A DNA stretch of 64,000 nt from G963662605 sp963662605 (GCA_963662605.1 OY759785.1:372001-436000); one strand, 5' to 3'. Numbered from the stretch's first letter, positions 35,127-44,261 are shown. Program-made: numbers and translations. The notes: a model not told the origin generated them from the letters alone.

Positions 35127-35804
35127 ATGTCGCCATATTATTTATCAATTGTGGATAAAAAGCTAGAGTTATCTCAAAAATTATATGATGGTCATTTGGG
35201 GGGCTCATTCTATGATGCGCTTCTTATTATACTAAGCGTGTTAAGTGCTACATCAAGCAATTTATGGAAAGATAAGAAAATTGATAAAAAACGTTTTGTT
35301 GAGCTTTTAATTAGATACAATACGACCGAATACGATTTCTCAGATATTAGCATTTTTATTATGCACCAAAAAGAGCCCGATTTTTTAAGTAAAGAACAAC
35401 ACAATTATTTTTTCAATAAATGTAATTTTCTTGATACAAAAATTTATACTGGAAGTGACGTTGATGTCAAAGAAGCCGATGTACTTTTTCAATGGCCAAA
35501 GATAAAACTCAAAGAGCTAAGAAAGTTTAGTTATGCTTCTCTATTTTATGACGAAATTCGTTCGTTTTTAATTCACGAATATTCGGTTTCAGACTTCGCT
35601 TCGATTTACCCAATGTCTCAGCGCAATGTGTTTGTTAGTTATGTTAATTGTCTACATAATAAGTGTGAAGTACGTCATCAAATCTGCTTTCATTTTGATA
35701 TATTATTAAACATCGTTAAAAACATTGCTCAAAATGTTGCGACAATTGATAAACTTCCCTTAGAGCTGCCTCAAAAATGGTGGATTGACGGAGCAGAAAA
35801 ATAA
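35127..35804 (+). CDS. hypothetical A+T-rich protein with a HEPN-like R-x4-H motif
   Basis: Protein of 225 residues, predicted helical and soluble. The ATG has an AGGAG element 8 bases ahead, better than an upstream in-frame TTG. I do not recognise a named family, but two features suggest a HEPN-type domain: an N-terminal helix pair ('SFYDALLIILSVLSATSSNL', 'DKKRFVELLIRYNT') and an R-x4-H motif about residues 145-150 (YDEIRSFLIHEY), the pattern of the active site in HEPN ribonucleases of defence and toxin systems. Composition is A+T-rich like the module at 27.9-31.5 kb. Downstream lies a structured repeat. Could be a toxin or abortive-infection protein; this is inference. Confidence 0.6.
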   Translation: MSPYYLSIVDKKLELSQKLYDGHLGGSFYDALLIILSVLSATSSNLWKDKKIDKKRFVELLIRYNTTEYDFSDISIFIMHQKEPDFLSKEQHNYFFNKCNFLDTKIYTGSDVDVKEADVLFQWPKIKLKELRKFSYASLFYDEIRSFLIHEYSVSDFASIYPMSQRNVFVSYVNCLHNKCEVRHQICFHFDILLNIVKNIAQNVATIDKLPLELPQKWWIDGAEK

Positions 35805-35845
35805 TTTTCTAAGTAAAATTAAATAAAGCCTAAATACGCATTAAA

Positions 35846-36011
35846 AACATTCATGCCGTTCCTACGGAACTCTAATGTTTTTTCACGATATCATCCTATA
35901 AACATGGCAATCCTCCGGATTTCCGGATAATACGCTTATGAAGCCCGTAGGGCTGATATGTCTATAGCACGAAACGCAAGAAAGGCATTTGAGGTACAGA
36001 GTACCGGCATG
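35846..36011. repeat. nested multi-hairpin repeat element
   Basis: A 166-bp gene-free element with four hairpins of the same geometry, 5-bp stem and 3-base loop: GTTCC-TAC-GGAAC (35858-35870), AATCC-TCC-GGATT (35909-35921), AGCCC-GTA-GGGCT (35942-35954) and GGTAC-AGA-GTACC (35993-36005). Larger stems enclose them: AACATT/AATGTT around the first, CTATAAACAT/ATGTCTATAG (9 of 10) around the middle two, and CATGCCG (35852-35858) with CGGCATG (36005-36011) around everything. It looks like a folded DNA or RNA structure. Confidence 0.75.
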
Positions 36012-36044
36012 TAAATAAAAATTGCATCCATGATATCAAAAACG

Positions 36045-36360
36045 AACTCACCCTTGCCCGCTAAGTTTATGAAAAACCTACATTTTCTGGCTTTTCCCTC
36101 TCCGCGCCGTCGACGGGCAGGCTTGCCAAGAGAGGGACACTCGGTGAGTTCACTTTTTATAGAGCTATGAGACTACAACCTACACGTCAATGATTAATGT
36201 AACACTCTTTTACGCCATAGGCTATTTGCCGTTTTTCTCTCCTCTTCTCCCTTTGGGAGAAGAGGCAGGAGATGAGGGCTGTTTTATTACTTTATCTTAT
36301 CTTTTTTGACCAACACCGCCCTCACCCCCTCCCCTCTCCCAAAGGGCGAGGGGACAATGC
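36045..36360. repeat. gene-free stretch with several hairpin repeats ahead of prfA
   Basis: Contains a 'ccctctc ... gagaggg' hairpin near 36102-36136 that is interrupted by a G+C-rich piece (cgcgccgtcgacgggcaggc), CCTCTTCTCCC-TTT-GGGAGAAGAGG (36241-36265) and CCCCTCTCCC-AAA-GGGCGAGGGG (36331-36353). The last two are the same repeat type as at 5952-5976. No gene is present between 35.80 and 36.45 kb. Confidence 0.6.
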
Positions 36361-36447
36361 CGATATAGATGCAATTGATTGTCATCATGCCGCCACGTGT
36401 AATTTTCGTATATTTACGGATTAAATTTTAAAAAAGAATAGACAACA

Positions 36448-37533
36448 ATGGATTTTCTCGATAAATTATCGAAGATTAAAGATAAATACGACAAGATTGA
36501 AGCACAGCTTTCCGAACCGGAGTTTTACAACAATCCGGAGAAGACGATTCCGCTCAGCAAAGAGAAAAGGGAATTGACCCCGCTGATTGATTGCTTTGAA
36601 GTGTACAAAAAAGTAATGGCGGACATTGAAGGCAACAAAGAGATTATTGATATGGGTGAGGATAAAGAGCTTACCGACATCGCTCTTGCTGAACTTGAAG
36701 AGTTGAAAGCACAGCAGATAAAGCTTGAAGATGATATTAAACTGCTCCTGCTTCCAAAAGATCCGAATGACGATAAAGATTCCATTATTGAAATCCGTGC
36801 CGGTACCGGCGGTGATGAAGCTGCTTTATTTGCCGGTGAATTGTTCCGCATGTACTCGCGTTACGCTGAAGTCGTCGGCTGGAAAATTGAGCTTATTGAT
36901 ATTAATGATACCGGTCTCGGCGGATTGAAGGAAGTTGTTTTTTCCATGACCGGCAATAACGTGTACGGCGATATGAAATTCGAAAGCGGTGTACACCGCG
37001 TTCAACGCGTACCCGCGACCGAAGCAGGCGGCAGGGTGCACACGTCAGCCGCATCAGTTGCGGTTCTTCCGGAAGTTGAAGACGTTCAGGTTGACATCAA
37101 CACGAATGATTTAAAAATAGATGTGTATCGAAGCGGCGGTGCGGGCGGACAGAACGTTAATAAAGTTGAAACGGCAATCCGCATCACCCACTTACCAACC
37201 GGACTTGTTGTAACCTGTCAGGATGAGCGCTCGCAGTTAAAGAACAGACAAAAAGCATTGAAAGTTTTACGCGCCCGTCTATACGATGCAGAGCAGAAAA
37301 AGCAGAAAAGCGAAATCGCAGCTCAAAGAAAATCCATGGTGGGCAGCGGCGATCGCAGTGATAAAATCAGAACGTACAATTTCCCGCAGAACAGAGTAAC
37401 GGATCACCGCATCGGATTAACCTTATATAATCTGTCTGAAATTATTAACGGGGATTTGCACACGCTTATCGAGCAGTTGAAACTTGCCGACAAAGCAGAG
37501 CGTTTGCAGCAGGAATTAGACTATAAGCAATAG
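36448..37533 (+). CDS. prfA: peptide chain release factor 1
   Basis: Translation factor of 361 residues that releases finished peptides at UAG and UAA codons. It has the 'GTGGDEAALFAGELFRMYSR' region, the class-1 anticodon-like PxT motif as PAT (about 189-191, 'HRVQRVPATEAGGR'), and the catalytic GGQ (about 233-235, 'RSGGAGGQNVNKV'), whose glutamine is normally methylated. PAT rather than SPF marks RF1 instead of RF2. Its presence argues that TAG is an ordinary stop here. The methyltransferase prmC is not adjacent. Convergent with the next gene, one base between stop codons. Confidence 0.98.
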   Translation: MDFLDKLSKIKDKYDKIEAQLSEPEFYNNPEKTIPLSKEKRELTPLIDCFEVYKKVMADIEGNKEIIDMGEDKELTDIALAELEELKAQQIKLEDDIKLLLLPKDPNDDKDSIIEIRAGTGGDEAALFAGELFRMYSRYAEVVGWKIELIDINDTGLGGLKEVVFSMTGNNVYGDMKFESGVHRVQRVPATEAGGRVHTSAASVAVLPEVEDVQVDINTNDLKIDVYRSGGAGGQNVNKVETAIRITHLPTGLVVTCQDERSQLKNRQKALKVLRARLYDAEQKKQKSEIAAQRKSMVGSGDRSDKIRTYNFPQNRVTDHRIGLTLYNLSEIINGDLHTLIEQLKLADKAERLQQELDYKQ

Positions 37534-37534
37534 G

Positions 37535-38740
37535 CTATTGCTTCTCGATTCCTAAAACCGTTACATCGTCTTCGAAGGTATCTTTCTGGCGCCAGTGCTT
37601 CAGCGTTTTTTGCAGTGCATCAAGCGTGTCGCTGATGTCATCTTCTTTATGAAGTCCAAGGAATTCGATTAACCGTGCCTGCCCGAATAATTCTCCCTGC
37701 GGATTACTGCATTCCAGCACACCATCGGAGTAGATATACAGCCGATCACCCGGCTTCATTACAATTTTTTCATCCAGAAATTCAGCCTCGGCAAGCATAC
37801 CGATGGGGATTCCTTTCTGATCCAGTAATTGTATTTCACCGTATTTATTCAGCAGCATCGGGAACGGGTGGCCTCCACGGCTCATCGTAACGACATTATC
37901 ATTGCATCTGATAACGCCGCAGCAAATCGTAAAGTACTGCATTGCATCTTCATGCTTAAAAAATCTTTTATTCAGCCGCTGCAGTAATGCAGAAGGTTTT
38001 TCAATAAAACTGTTGATAAAATCGTCTGAGTAAATTTTTGATTTGTCGGATGTCGCGATGGGGCTTAAAAATTTGCTGAGAGTAAAAGAAAGCATTGCAG
38101 ATGCAACACCATGACCCGCGACATCAAGCTGATAAAAGCCAATGTGGTTATCATCAAATTCAAAGAAATTGAAAATATCTCCTGCGGTATGATTGCACGG
38201 CAGAAACACCCAGTCAAATTTGTAGCCGTGAAGTATTACCCGCGCTTTGGGAAGCATATCATGCTGCAAAGCTGCGGCGGTTTCAAGATCACTTTCGATA
38301 AGTCTATGCGCTTTTTCCAAAGCGTGATTGGTTTTTGTCAGTTCCGTGTTTTGCGCCTCAAGTTTATGTTCCAGCTCAAGAATGCGCACACCGGCACTGA
38401 TGCGTACTTTAATTTCGTGATTCATATACGGCTTGGTTATATAATCGTCCGCGCCGGATTCCATACCTGTCAGTATATCTTCTTTCTCACCGCGTGCCGT
38501 AATCATTATGAAATAGATATATCGCCCAAAATCTGTATTCCGGATGGTTTTACACAATTCAATACCGTCCATAACGGGCATCATCCAGTCGCTTAATACG
38601 AGGCTGATGTTCGAATTCTGTAATATAGAAAGCGCCTCGGCTCCATTCTCCGCGGTTATCGGCCGGTGTCCTAATTTTCTTAAAAACATGCTCAACAAGG
38701 ACCTGGTTTCAGCAAGGTCGTCAACTACAAGAATATCCAT
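37535..38740 (-). CDS. response regulator with PP2C-type (SpoIIE) phosphatase output
   Basis: 401 residues. An N-terminal receiver (1-125) has the acidic pocket (VVDD, residues 7-8), phospho-acceptor Asp51 (LSDWMMPVMDG) and the conserved lysine in 'DDYITKPY'. A short coiled linker (about 125-165, 'LELEHKLEAQNTELTKTNHA') leads to a SpoIIE/RsbU-like serine phosphatase domain with metal-binding 'HTAGDIFNFFEF', 'LDVAGHGVASAML', 'SRGGHPFPML' and 'YSDGVLE'. Proteins of this layout dephosphorylate anti-sigma-factor antagonists when phosphorylated by a kinase. No cognate kinase or anti-sigma pair lies adjacent; the orphan kinase at 12-14 kb is only one candidate. Confidence 0.93.
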   Translation of the reverse strand: MDILVVDDLAETRSLLSMFLRKLGHRPITAENGAEALSILQNSNISLVLSDWMMPVMDGIELCKTIRNTDFGRYIYFIMITARGEKEDILTGMESGADDYITKPYMNHEIKVRISAGVRILELEHKLEAQNTELTKTNHALEKAHRLIESDLETAAALQHDMLPKARVILHGYKFDWVFLPCNHTAGDIFNFFEFDDNHIGFYQLDVAGHGVASAMLSFTLSKFLSPIATSDKSKIYSDDFINSFIEKPSALLQRLNKRFFKHEDAMQYFTICCGVIRCNDNVVTMSRGGHPFPMLLNKYGEIQLLDQKGIPIGMLAEAEFLDEKIVMKPGDRLYIYSDGVLECSNPQGELFGQARLIEFLGLHKEDDISDTLDALQKTLKHWRQKDTFEDDVTVLGIEKQ

Positions 38741-38844
38741 GGTGCATCTTTATTTGTTTTCCGGAACAATATAAATAAAAAAGCGGATTTTCACAGTGAC
38801 TAAATGCACCGTAAAAATCCGCAATGTTGTTTATTCGGGAATAT

Positions 38845-41800
38845 CTATTTCAAAAGCATCATTTTTTTCGTCTCTTTGTGGCTTCCCGCGGTAAGTGTAT
38901 AATAATAAATACCGCTCGAAACTCTTGAGGCGTTAAATTGTGCATAGTGTATACCCATTGTCTGGCTTTCATTAACCAACTCGGCAACCTGTGTTCCAAG
39001 AACATCGTATACCCGCAGTGTAACTTTGCAGTCTTCGGGTATCTGATAGTTAATGACCGTTGACGGGTTGAACGGGTTCGGATAGTTCTGTGATAAAGCG
39101 AAATTCTTTATCTGTCGAACCGGATTCTGCTTCACATCAGTAAGAATTAAGTCATACGCATATGTTTCAGCCGAATCTATATTCGCATCGCTGTTTCCGG
39201 CAGGAAGCTGAACCGATAGTGCGCCTGCATCAGCAGTTCCGTATTGCCCGGCGTAGATATACATCTTTGTCGGGACATAACCGAGTTTTTCTTTCAGGTT
39301 AATAGTTCCTTCAAGAAATGTTCCGGCTGATTTTGCAACTGTAGCCGAGCCGTTATCAGCCCATGTTACATAGTTGTTTGTGCTTTCATTGGCAAGATAG
39401 GCAGACCATTTTGCAACCGTACCGCCTTTAGCCCACGGAGCAGTTACTTTGGCACGAAGCGAATCCGAAACAAACAAGAAGACATCTTTACCGGCTGATT
39501 GCGCGGACTGTGTGGCGACATATAGTGATGTGCCGTTCCAGCCTGCATATAATTTCGCACTGCCGTTAACCGCAATCTGTGTTGCAGAAGCGTCAAGAGC
39601 GCCATCCATAGTATATGATACAGGAGGAGTAACGTTTCCGCTTGTGTCGGCTGAATCGGTAATAGCAATATGATAATCAGACCCGCCGTTATTGTCCCAA
39701 GTGTTATCAGCATAGTGAATCACAAACGCCACGGATTTCACTGCTTGTTTTGCATTGGTGAACGGCCCGATCTTGCAAACCATCGTTCCGCCGGTATCGG
39801 CGACGAACGGTGATTCAACCGAAGGATCAGTTGAACTGAAGCGCGTAGTACTGGTCGGCCAGTAAACAGAATCAGGTGTGACCCACGTACTTCCGCTGTT
39901 ATTTACTCCCCAGTGTAATGTTGCCGCGACTGACGATGATGTTAATCTAACCACCAAAGTATCATTCTTAGAAGGTTTTGTCGGTTTCCAGCTAACGGAT
40001 GATGATGTGCCGCCGCCGCCGCTCGTATTTCCGCCAATCCATACATGCTGAATAGGGGAGCGTCCGACGTTTCCTTTATTATCCGTAGCTTCAACGTAGT
40101 AGTCAACCATTCTGTTGGTTAACCCGCTGATGCTTGACGTGTATTCGGAAGCTTTCAAAAGGGGAGTTGGGTCAGTTGTTGATGCGCGATCGGCGCCGGT
40201 CATTACAACAGATTTCCATTCCGAAACTGAGCTGCCGCCTGCGTAAGTATAATTATCTGCAGTCAACCCAGCACCTGTGGTATCGGCAGCGGTTCTGTAT
40301 TTCAACGTAACCGATGTCATACCGCTTTTATCATACGCGGTTGTCCAGATATTAACCGTACTTGCCTGATTAATTGTCCATTCAGTTCCGCCCGGATTGT
40401 ACGGATCTCTCTGTGGTAAAAAGATTGTCGGAGGAGTAAGATCTGCTCCTGTTACCTGCTGTGCATATTGAACAGACTGATTTGCTGCGCGTGTCGGGTG
40501 CGAATCCCATTTTCCATTTTCTGCGCCGTCCCAATACCAATAGCAGCTTGTTTCGCCGACGAGTAAATATTTCCAGGCGTTCTTTGTGTTAGAGTTATTC
40601 GGATCAATCTGCTCTGCTGTTTCAGCCAGATTTTTTGCTGCTGTAATTACACACCAGCTGTTTCTATCGGGGCTGTAGCCTGTTGTGGCGTTCGGATCGC
40701 CGAGCCATTTTTTAAATTCGGGATCGCCGTTGTCCGCACCGGCCCACGAACCGTCTTCAACGTGAACAACGTCGGTCGGATCCGGAGGATACATTTGCAG
40801 GTAATCCTGAATAGTAGTACATACAAAACGTGTTGGATTCGATTTCAACCAGCTGACAAACGAATCAAAGTTACTGCCGTAATATCCGGAACTTCCTCCA
40901 CCGTAATTATCGCCATCATGGTGAAGCACGATCAGTATCGGATGATTCGGATCCGTGTTGTTGCCTTCCAACTGGCTCATTACTGATTCATACTGCAAAG
41001 CGCCAAAGCCGCCTCTGCCGTCTTCATTACCCATATAACGGTCGGCAGGAACTGCGATTATCTTGCTTGATGAACCGGTATTCGGGTTCACATATTCAAC
41101 ATAGTGGGGCATTCTTCCCCATTTACCTGAATTTTTTGTCGGAGCCCAAATATTCGTCAACGCAACCCAATCATTCGGATTCGGATTAAGCTGATCGGCT
41201 TTATTCGGCTCAACTAAATTACCGCTTGTGCTGTACGGGTATGATTTGCATGCACGGTCGAAATGAGCGTTATCAACAAGCACCCATTGAATTCCTTCGC
41301 CAACTAACGGGGGAATCATTCTTGCGGAGAAAGCATTTTCCGGAGGGAACATACCTTTTGAATAGGCGACTCCCGGAAAGTTAGTAGCCATAGCGGCTTT
41401 GTGATATTGAATTTGTTTTGCAATATCAATAGAATCAAGCAAACCCATAAGAGGATGGAAATATCCGAACGCAACCATATCGAGGCGTGGATTGCCGAGA
41501 GATGTTTTCTTTGCGCGGATAGTGTTCCAGCTTGATTTCCAGTTTGAAAAGTTGCCGTTGCCGCCGGCTTCAAGGTTATTGAGATTTTCCATCAATGAAC
41601 CGGAGAAACTTACCTGCGCACCTAAGTGCTCAAGCCCTGCATCAATACCTTTTTGAACGGCATCTTTCGGCCATGAGGTATACGGACCTATTCTTTGATT
41701 ATGAATATCGGCAACACTATAACCCATTCTATTATTTGCATCGGTTTGAATAATACTTTCATACGGCCAATAAATCGGCTGGTGCATGTGCCACTGAAAT

Positions 41801-41898
41801 GCTATATAGATCGGAGGATTCCCGGAGGCGTTTTTATCGCCGGCGTACAATCCCGAAGTTAGAAAAAGTACGGTGAGCAGAAGTAAAATTTTTTTCAA
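38845..41898 (-). CDS. secreted glycoside hydrolase family 57-like protein with T9SS sorting domain
   Basis: Exported protein of 1017 residues. Start is TTG with a TAGGAG site 7 bases ahead and a signal peptide (KILLLLTVLFLTSGLYAG). Residues about 30-400 form a GH57-type (beta/alpha)7 barrel: 'IAFQWHMHQPIYWPYE' (first conserved region), 'KGMFPPENAFSARM' (region with the nucleophile-type glutamate) and 'LIVLHHDGDNYGGG'. Then an Ig/FnIII-like domain, a starch-binding-like domain (about 650-760), a DOMON/CBM9-like domain (about 770-920) and a type A T9SS tail (YPNPFNPSTVINY ... SSGIYYYTL). Predicted amylase-like enzyme acting on alpha-glucan outside the cell. GH57 enzymes are more often intracellular, so export by T9SS is notable. 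Confidence 0.87.
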   Translation of the reverse strand: MKKILLLLTVLFLTSGLYAGDKNASGNPPIYIAFQWHMHQPIYWPYESIIQTDANNRMGYSVADIHNQRIGPYTSWPKDAVQKGIDAGLEHLGAQVSFSGSLMENLNNLEAGGNGNFSNWKSSWNTIRAKKTSLGNPRLDMVAFGYFHPLMGLLDSIDIAKQIQYHKAAMATNFPGVAYSKGMFPPENAFSARMIPPLVGEGIQWVLVDNAHFDRACKSYPYSTSGNLVEPNKADQLNPNPNDWVALTNIWAPTKNSGKWGRMPHYVEYVNPNTGSSSKIIAVPADRYMGNEDGRGGFGALQYESVMSQLEGNNTDPNHPILIVLHHDGDNYGGGSSGYYGSNFDSFVSWLKSNPTRFVCTTIQDYLQMYPPDPTDVVHVEDGSWAGADNGDPEFKKWLGDPNATTGYSPDRNSWCVITAAKNLAETAEQIDPNNSNTKNAWKYLLVGETSCYWYWDGAENGKWDSHPTRAANQSVQYAQQVTGADLTPPTIFLPQRDPYNPGGTEWTINQASTVNIWTTAYDKSGMTSVTLKYRTAADTTGAGLTADNYTYAGGSSVSEWKSVVMTGADRASTTDPTPLLKASEYTSSISGLTNRMVDYYVEATDNKGNVGRSPIQHVWIGGNTSGGGGTSSSVSWKPTKPSKNDTLVVRLTSSSVAATLHWGVNNSGSTWVTPDSVYWPTSTTRFSSTDPSVESPFVADTGGTMVCKIGPFTNAKQAVKSVAFVIHYADNTWDNNGGSDYHIAITDSADTSGNVTPPVSYTMDGALDASATQIAVNGSAKLYAGWNGTSLYVATQSAQSAGKDVFLFVSDSLRAKVTAPWAKGGTVAKWSAYLANESTNNYVTWADNGSATVAKSAGTFLEGTINLKEKLGYVPTKMYIYAGQYGTADAGALSVQLPAGNSDANIDSAETYAYDLILTDVKQNPVRQIKNFALSQNYPNPFNPSTVINYQIPEDCKVTLRVYDVLGTQVAELVNESQTMGIHYAQFNASRVSSGIYYYTLTAGSHKETKKMMLLK

Positions 41899-42015
41899 GT
41901 CAGGCTCCTAAGGTTGAGGTGAAAATAAAGTTACGTCTTAATTATTTTACTTAAATATTAGACGGGTTAAAGTTAGTAAATCTTTCGGATAATCAAAACA
42001 GATTTTTTTAGGTAT

Positions 42016-42233
42016 GTGACGAAGCGTCACAGGCGGCGCTTATCGGCAATTGCAGTATCTTATCCCCGAGTGTTGTAAATTATCTCAAATCTGTAAAATT
42101 GTCAATTCCATAATTGCAACCCGAGAGTTCTAATATTTCCAAAGTTGGGCAAGTCTCGGTCCTCATGAAAACTTGGCGGGGCTGGAGTACGAAAGCGGAA
42201 TGACAGGCAAAATTTGCCACCGAAATTTCACAT
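42016..42233. repeat. intergenic repeats: GTGACG hairpin and inverted copy of the 59.75-kb repeat
   Basis: The 456-base gap before the YhcH-type gene holds GTGACG-AAG-CGTCAC (42016-42030) and, from about 42170 to 42233, 'aaaacttggcggggctggag', 'tacgaaagcggaatgaca' and 'ccgaaatttcac', an inverted and partly shortened copy of the repeat at 59750-59832. No gene is seen. Confidence 0.5.
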
Positions 42234-42354
42234 GAACCCATGTCTCTATTCCTTGCCCAAAGGGTATTTATATATTGGGAAGGGTTTATTTATTATTCTA
42301 TTATATATATTACTTGTATTCATTCAAATTATTATTAATCTAAAGGATTCTGCC

Positions 42355-42804
42355 ATGATAATGGATAAATTAGAAAACGCCGCCAACCACTACTATCATT
42401 ATCATCCCTTATTTCAGCAGGCTTTCGCCTACTTGCATGCAACCGACCTGAAATCGGCACCGGACGGTAAAGTTGAAATTAAAGGTAATGAACTATTCGC
42501 TTCGTTTACAAACAAACAGGGTAAAAAGACTACCGACGCAAAACTTGAAGCCCATCGCAAATATATTGATATTCAATTCCTTATTGAAGGCGAAGAGCAG
42601 ATCGGCTGGAAACCTCTATTGGAATGCAAAGAGGTTGATACCCCGTTCAGCGAAGAAAAAGACATTATGTTCTATAAAGATGCCCCGCAGACATTTGTTA
42701 AGTTAACACCGGGAACATTCTGCATCTTCTTTCCGCACGATGCTCATGCCCCGATGGTATCGGACGGCATGGTTAAGAAAGTTGTACTGAAAATCCAAAT
42801 ATAA
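42355..42804 (+). CDS. YhcH/YjgK/YiaL family protein
   Basis: Small cupin-like protein of 149 residues. The chosen ATG has TAAAGGA about 8 bases ahead; an open frame continues 140 bases further upstream but reads through a repeat. Family hallmarks are 'KTTDAKLEAHRKYIDIQFLI', 'GEEQIGWKPL' and 'FCIFFPHDAHAPMV', with the histidine and glutamate metal ligands. Members include the sialic acid anomerase NanQ (YhcH) and other sugar-metabolism proteins; here no sialic-acid genes are adjacent, so the sugar is unknown. Cytoplasmic. Confidence 0.9.
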   Translation: MIMDKLENAANHYYHYHPLFQQAFAYLHATDLKSAPDGKVEIKGNELFASFTNKQGKKTTDAKLEAHRKYIDIQFLIEGEEQIGWKPLLECKEVDTPFSEEKDIMFYKDAPQTFVKLTPGTFCIFFPHDAHAPMVSDGMVKKVVLKIQI

Positions 42805-42856
42805 ATCTCCGGTTAATTCTCGCCTCCTAAAGCGAGTATACATATGCTTTTACCAC

Positions 42857-42890
42857 TTCCTAACCCATGTGTTAACACATGGGTTAGGAA
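42857..42890. repeat. 34-bp perfect palindrome
   Basis: TTCCTAACCCATGTGTT is followed at once by its exact reverse complement AACACATGGGTTAGGAA, with no loop. It lies between the YhcH-type gene and the DUF1015 gene, too far from either to be an obvious operator, and has no T-run. Its core 'cccatgtgttaa' is echoed near 26707, which suggests a dispersed repeat unit. Confidence 0.8.
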
Positions 42891-43013
42891 ATGCTTCGCT
42901 AACGATATAGTTGATACGCAAACTCTCTCCGCAAAGTTTTTTCAATCTTTGTATAAATTATTCAAAAAATTTCCGAACTTAGAATACTAGAAATTTATAT
43001 ACTTGGAGAAATC

Positions 43014-44261
43014 ATGGCACAAATCCGTCCATTTCAAGCTTTACGCCCCTCACCGGACAAAGTTTTGCAAGTTGCCAGCGTTCCGTATGATGTAGTTAAT
43101 ACGGAAGAAGCACGCGCCCTTGCCGAAAACGCCCCCTTTTCACTTTTGCACGTAACCCGCGCGGAAATTGAATTCCCTGATGGAACAAATCCATACGGCG
43201 ATGAGATTTACAATCGGGCAAAAGATAATCTGTACACGATAAAAAGAGATGCCCCACTTGTTGTGGAGGATAAACCGGCGCTATATTTATACCGCCTCAT
43301 CATGGATGGCAGAGCACAGATAGGACTTGCCGCAACATTTTCCGTTGATGATTATGATAACGATGTTATCATGAAACATGAAAAAACCCGTAAAGAAAAA
43401 GAAGACGACCGGACGAAACATATTGTAACCACCGGCGCGCAGACGGGTCCCGTATTTCTTACGTACAAAGGAACCGATGTCATTAATACGTTGGTTGACT
43501 TAGTCATCCGTTCCGAAAAGCCATTGTATGATTTCACTTCTGTTGATTATATCCAGCATACTGTCTGGAAAATACCGGAAGCAAATAATAAAAGAATTAT
43601 TGATGAGCTTGCCGCTGTTCCGCATTTATATATTGCCGACGGCCATCACCGCGCTGCAAGCGCATCCCGTGCTCGCGCAGTAAAAAGAGATGCTAATCCG
43701 GCTCATACAGGACAGGAAGAATACAACTTCTTTATCTGTGTTCTGTTCCCGGCAAATCAATTGAAGATCATGCCGTACAATCGCGTTGTAAAAGACCTCA
43801 ATGGCAACACGATTGATTCTTTTCTCGGCACTATCAGCGAAAAATTTACCATTGAAAAAACCGAAACAAAAACGCCGGCTTCACCGCAAAGCTATTCAAT
43901 GTATATTGATAAACAATGGTATGAATTAACACCACGCGAAAACATTATTGCCAGCAACAGTCTCGCTACTTCGGTTGCTGAAAAATTAGACGTCAGTGTT
44001 TTGCAGAATTTCTTATTAAACCCGGTTCTGGGCATTGACGATCCGCGCACAAACAAAAGAATAGATTTTGTCGGCGGTATCCGCGGAACGGCTGAGCTAG
44101 AAAAACTTGTTGATTCCGGACATTTTGCAGTAGCGTTTTCGTTATATCCGGTGTCGGTCGCAGACCTGATGAATATTTCCGATGCAGGCGAAATCATGCC
44201 GCCGAAATCGACTTGGTTTGAACCCAAGCTGCGGGACGGGTTACTCGTTCATACAATATAA
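43014..44261 (+). CDS. DUF1015 family protein
   Basis: Cytoplasmic protein of 415 residues belonging to DUF1015, often annotated as an uncharacterised conserved or HAD-like protein. Signature stretches are 'IRPFQALRPSPDKVLQVASV' and 'PYDVVNTEEAR' at the start, 'VIMKHEKTRKEKEDDR', 'LYIADGHHRAASASRARAV' in the centre and 'SLYPVSVADLMNISDAGEIM', 'PPKSTWFEPKLRDGL' at the end. A GGAGAAATC site precedes the ATG. In other genomes DUF1015 genes are often next to serC/serA; here they are not. Function unknown. Confidence 0.92.
   Translation: MAQIRPFQALRPSPDKVLQVASVPYDVVNTEEARALAENAPFSLLHVTRAEIEFPDGTNPYGDEIYNRAKDNLYTIKRDAPLVVEDKPALYLYRLIMDGRAQIGLAATFSVDDYDNDVIMKHEKTRKEKEDDRTKHIVTTGAQTGPVFLTYKGTDVINTLVDLVIRSEKPLYDFTSVDYIQHTVWKIPEANNKRIIDELAAVPHLYIADGHHRAASASRARAVKRDANPAHTGQEEYNFFICVLFPANQLKIMPYNRVVKDLNGNTIDSFLGTISEKFTIEKTETKTPASPQSYSMYIDKQWYELTPRENIIASNSLATSVAEKLDVSVLQNFLLNPVLGIDDPRTNKRIDFVGGIRGTAELEKLVDSGHFAVAFSLYPVSVADLMNISDAGEIMPPKSTWFEPKLRDGLLVHTI

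Noticed and set aside
12347..38740. Histidine kinase at 12-14 kb and response regulator-phosphatase at 37-38 kb as a cognate pair
   Set aside because: They are 23 kb apart with no shared context; pairing would be a guess.
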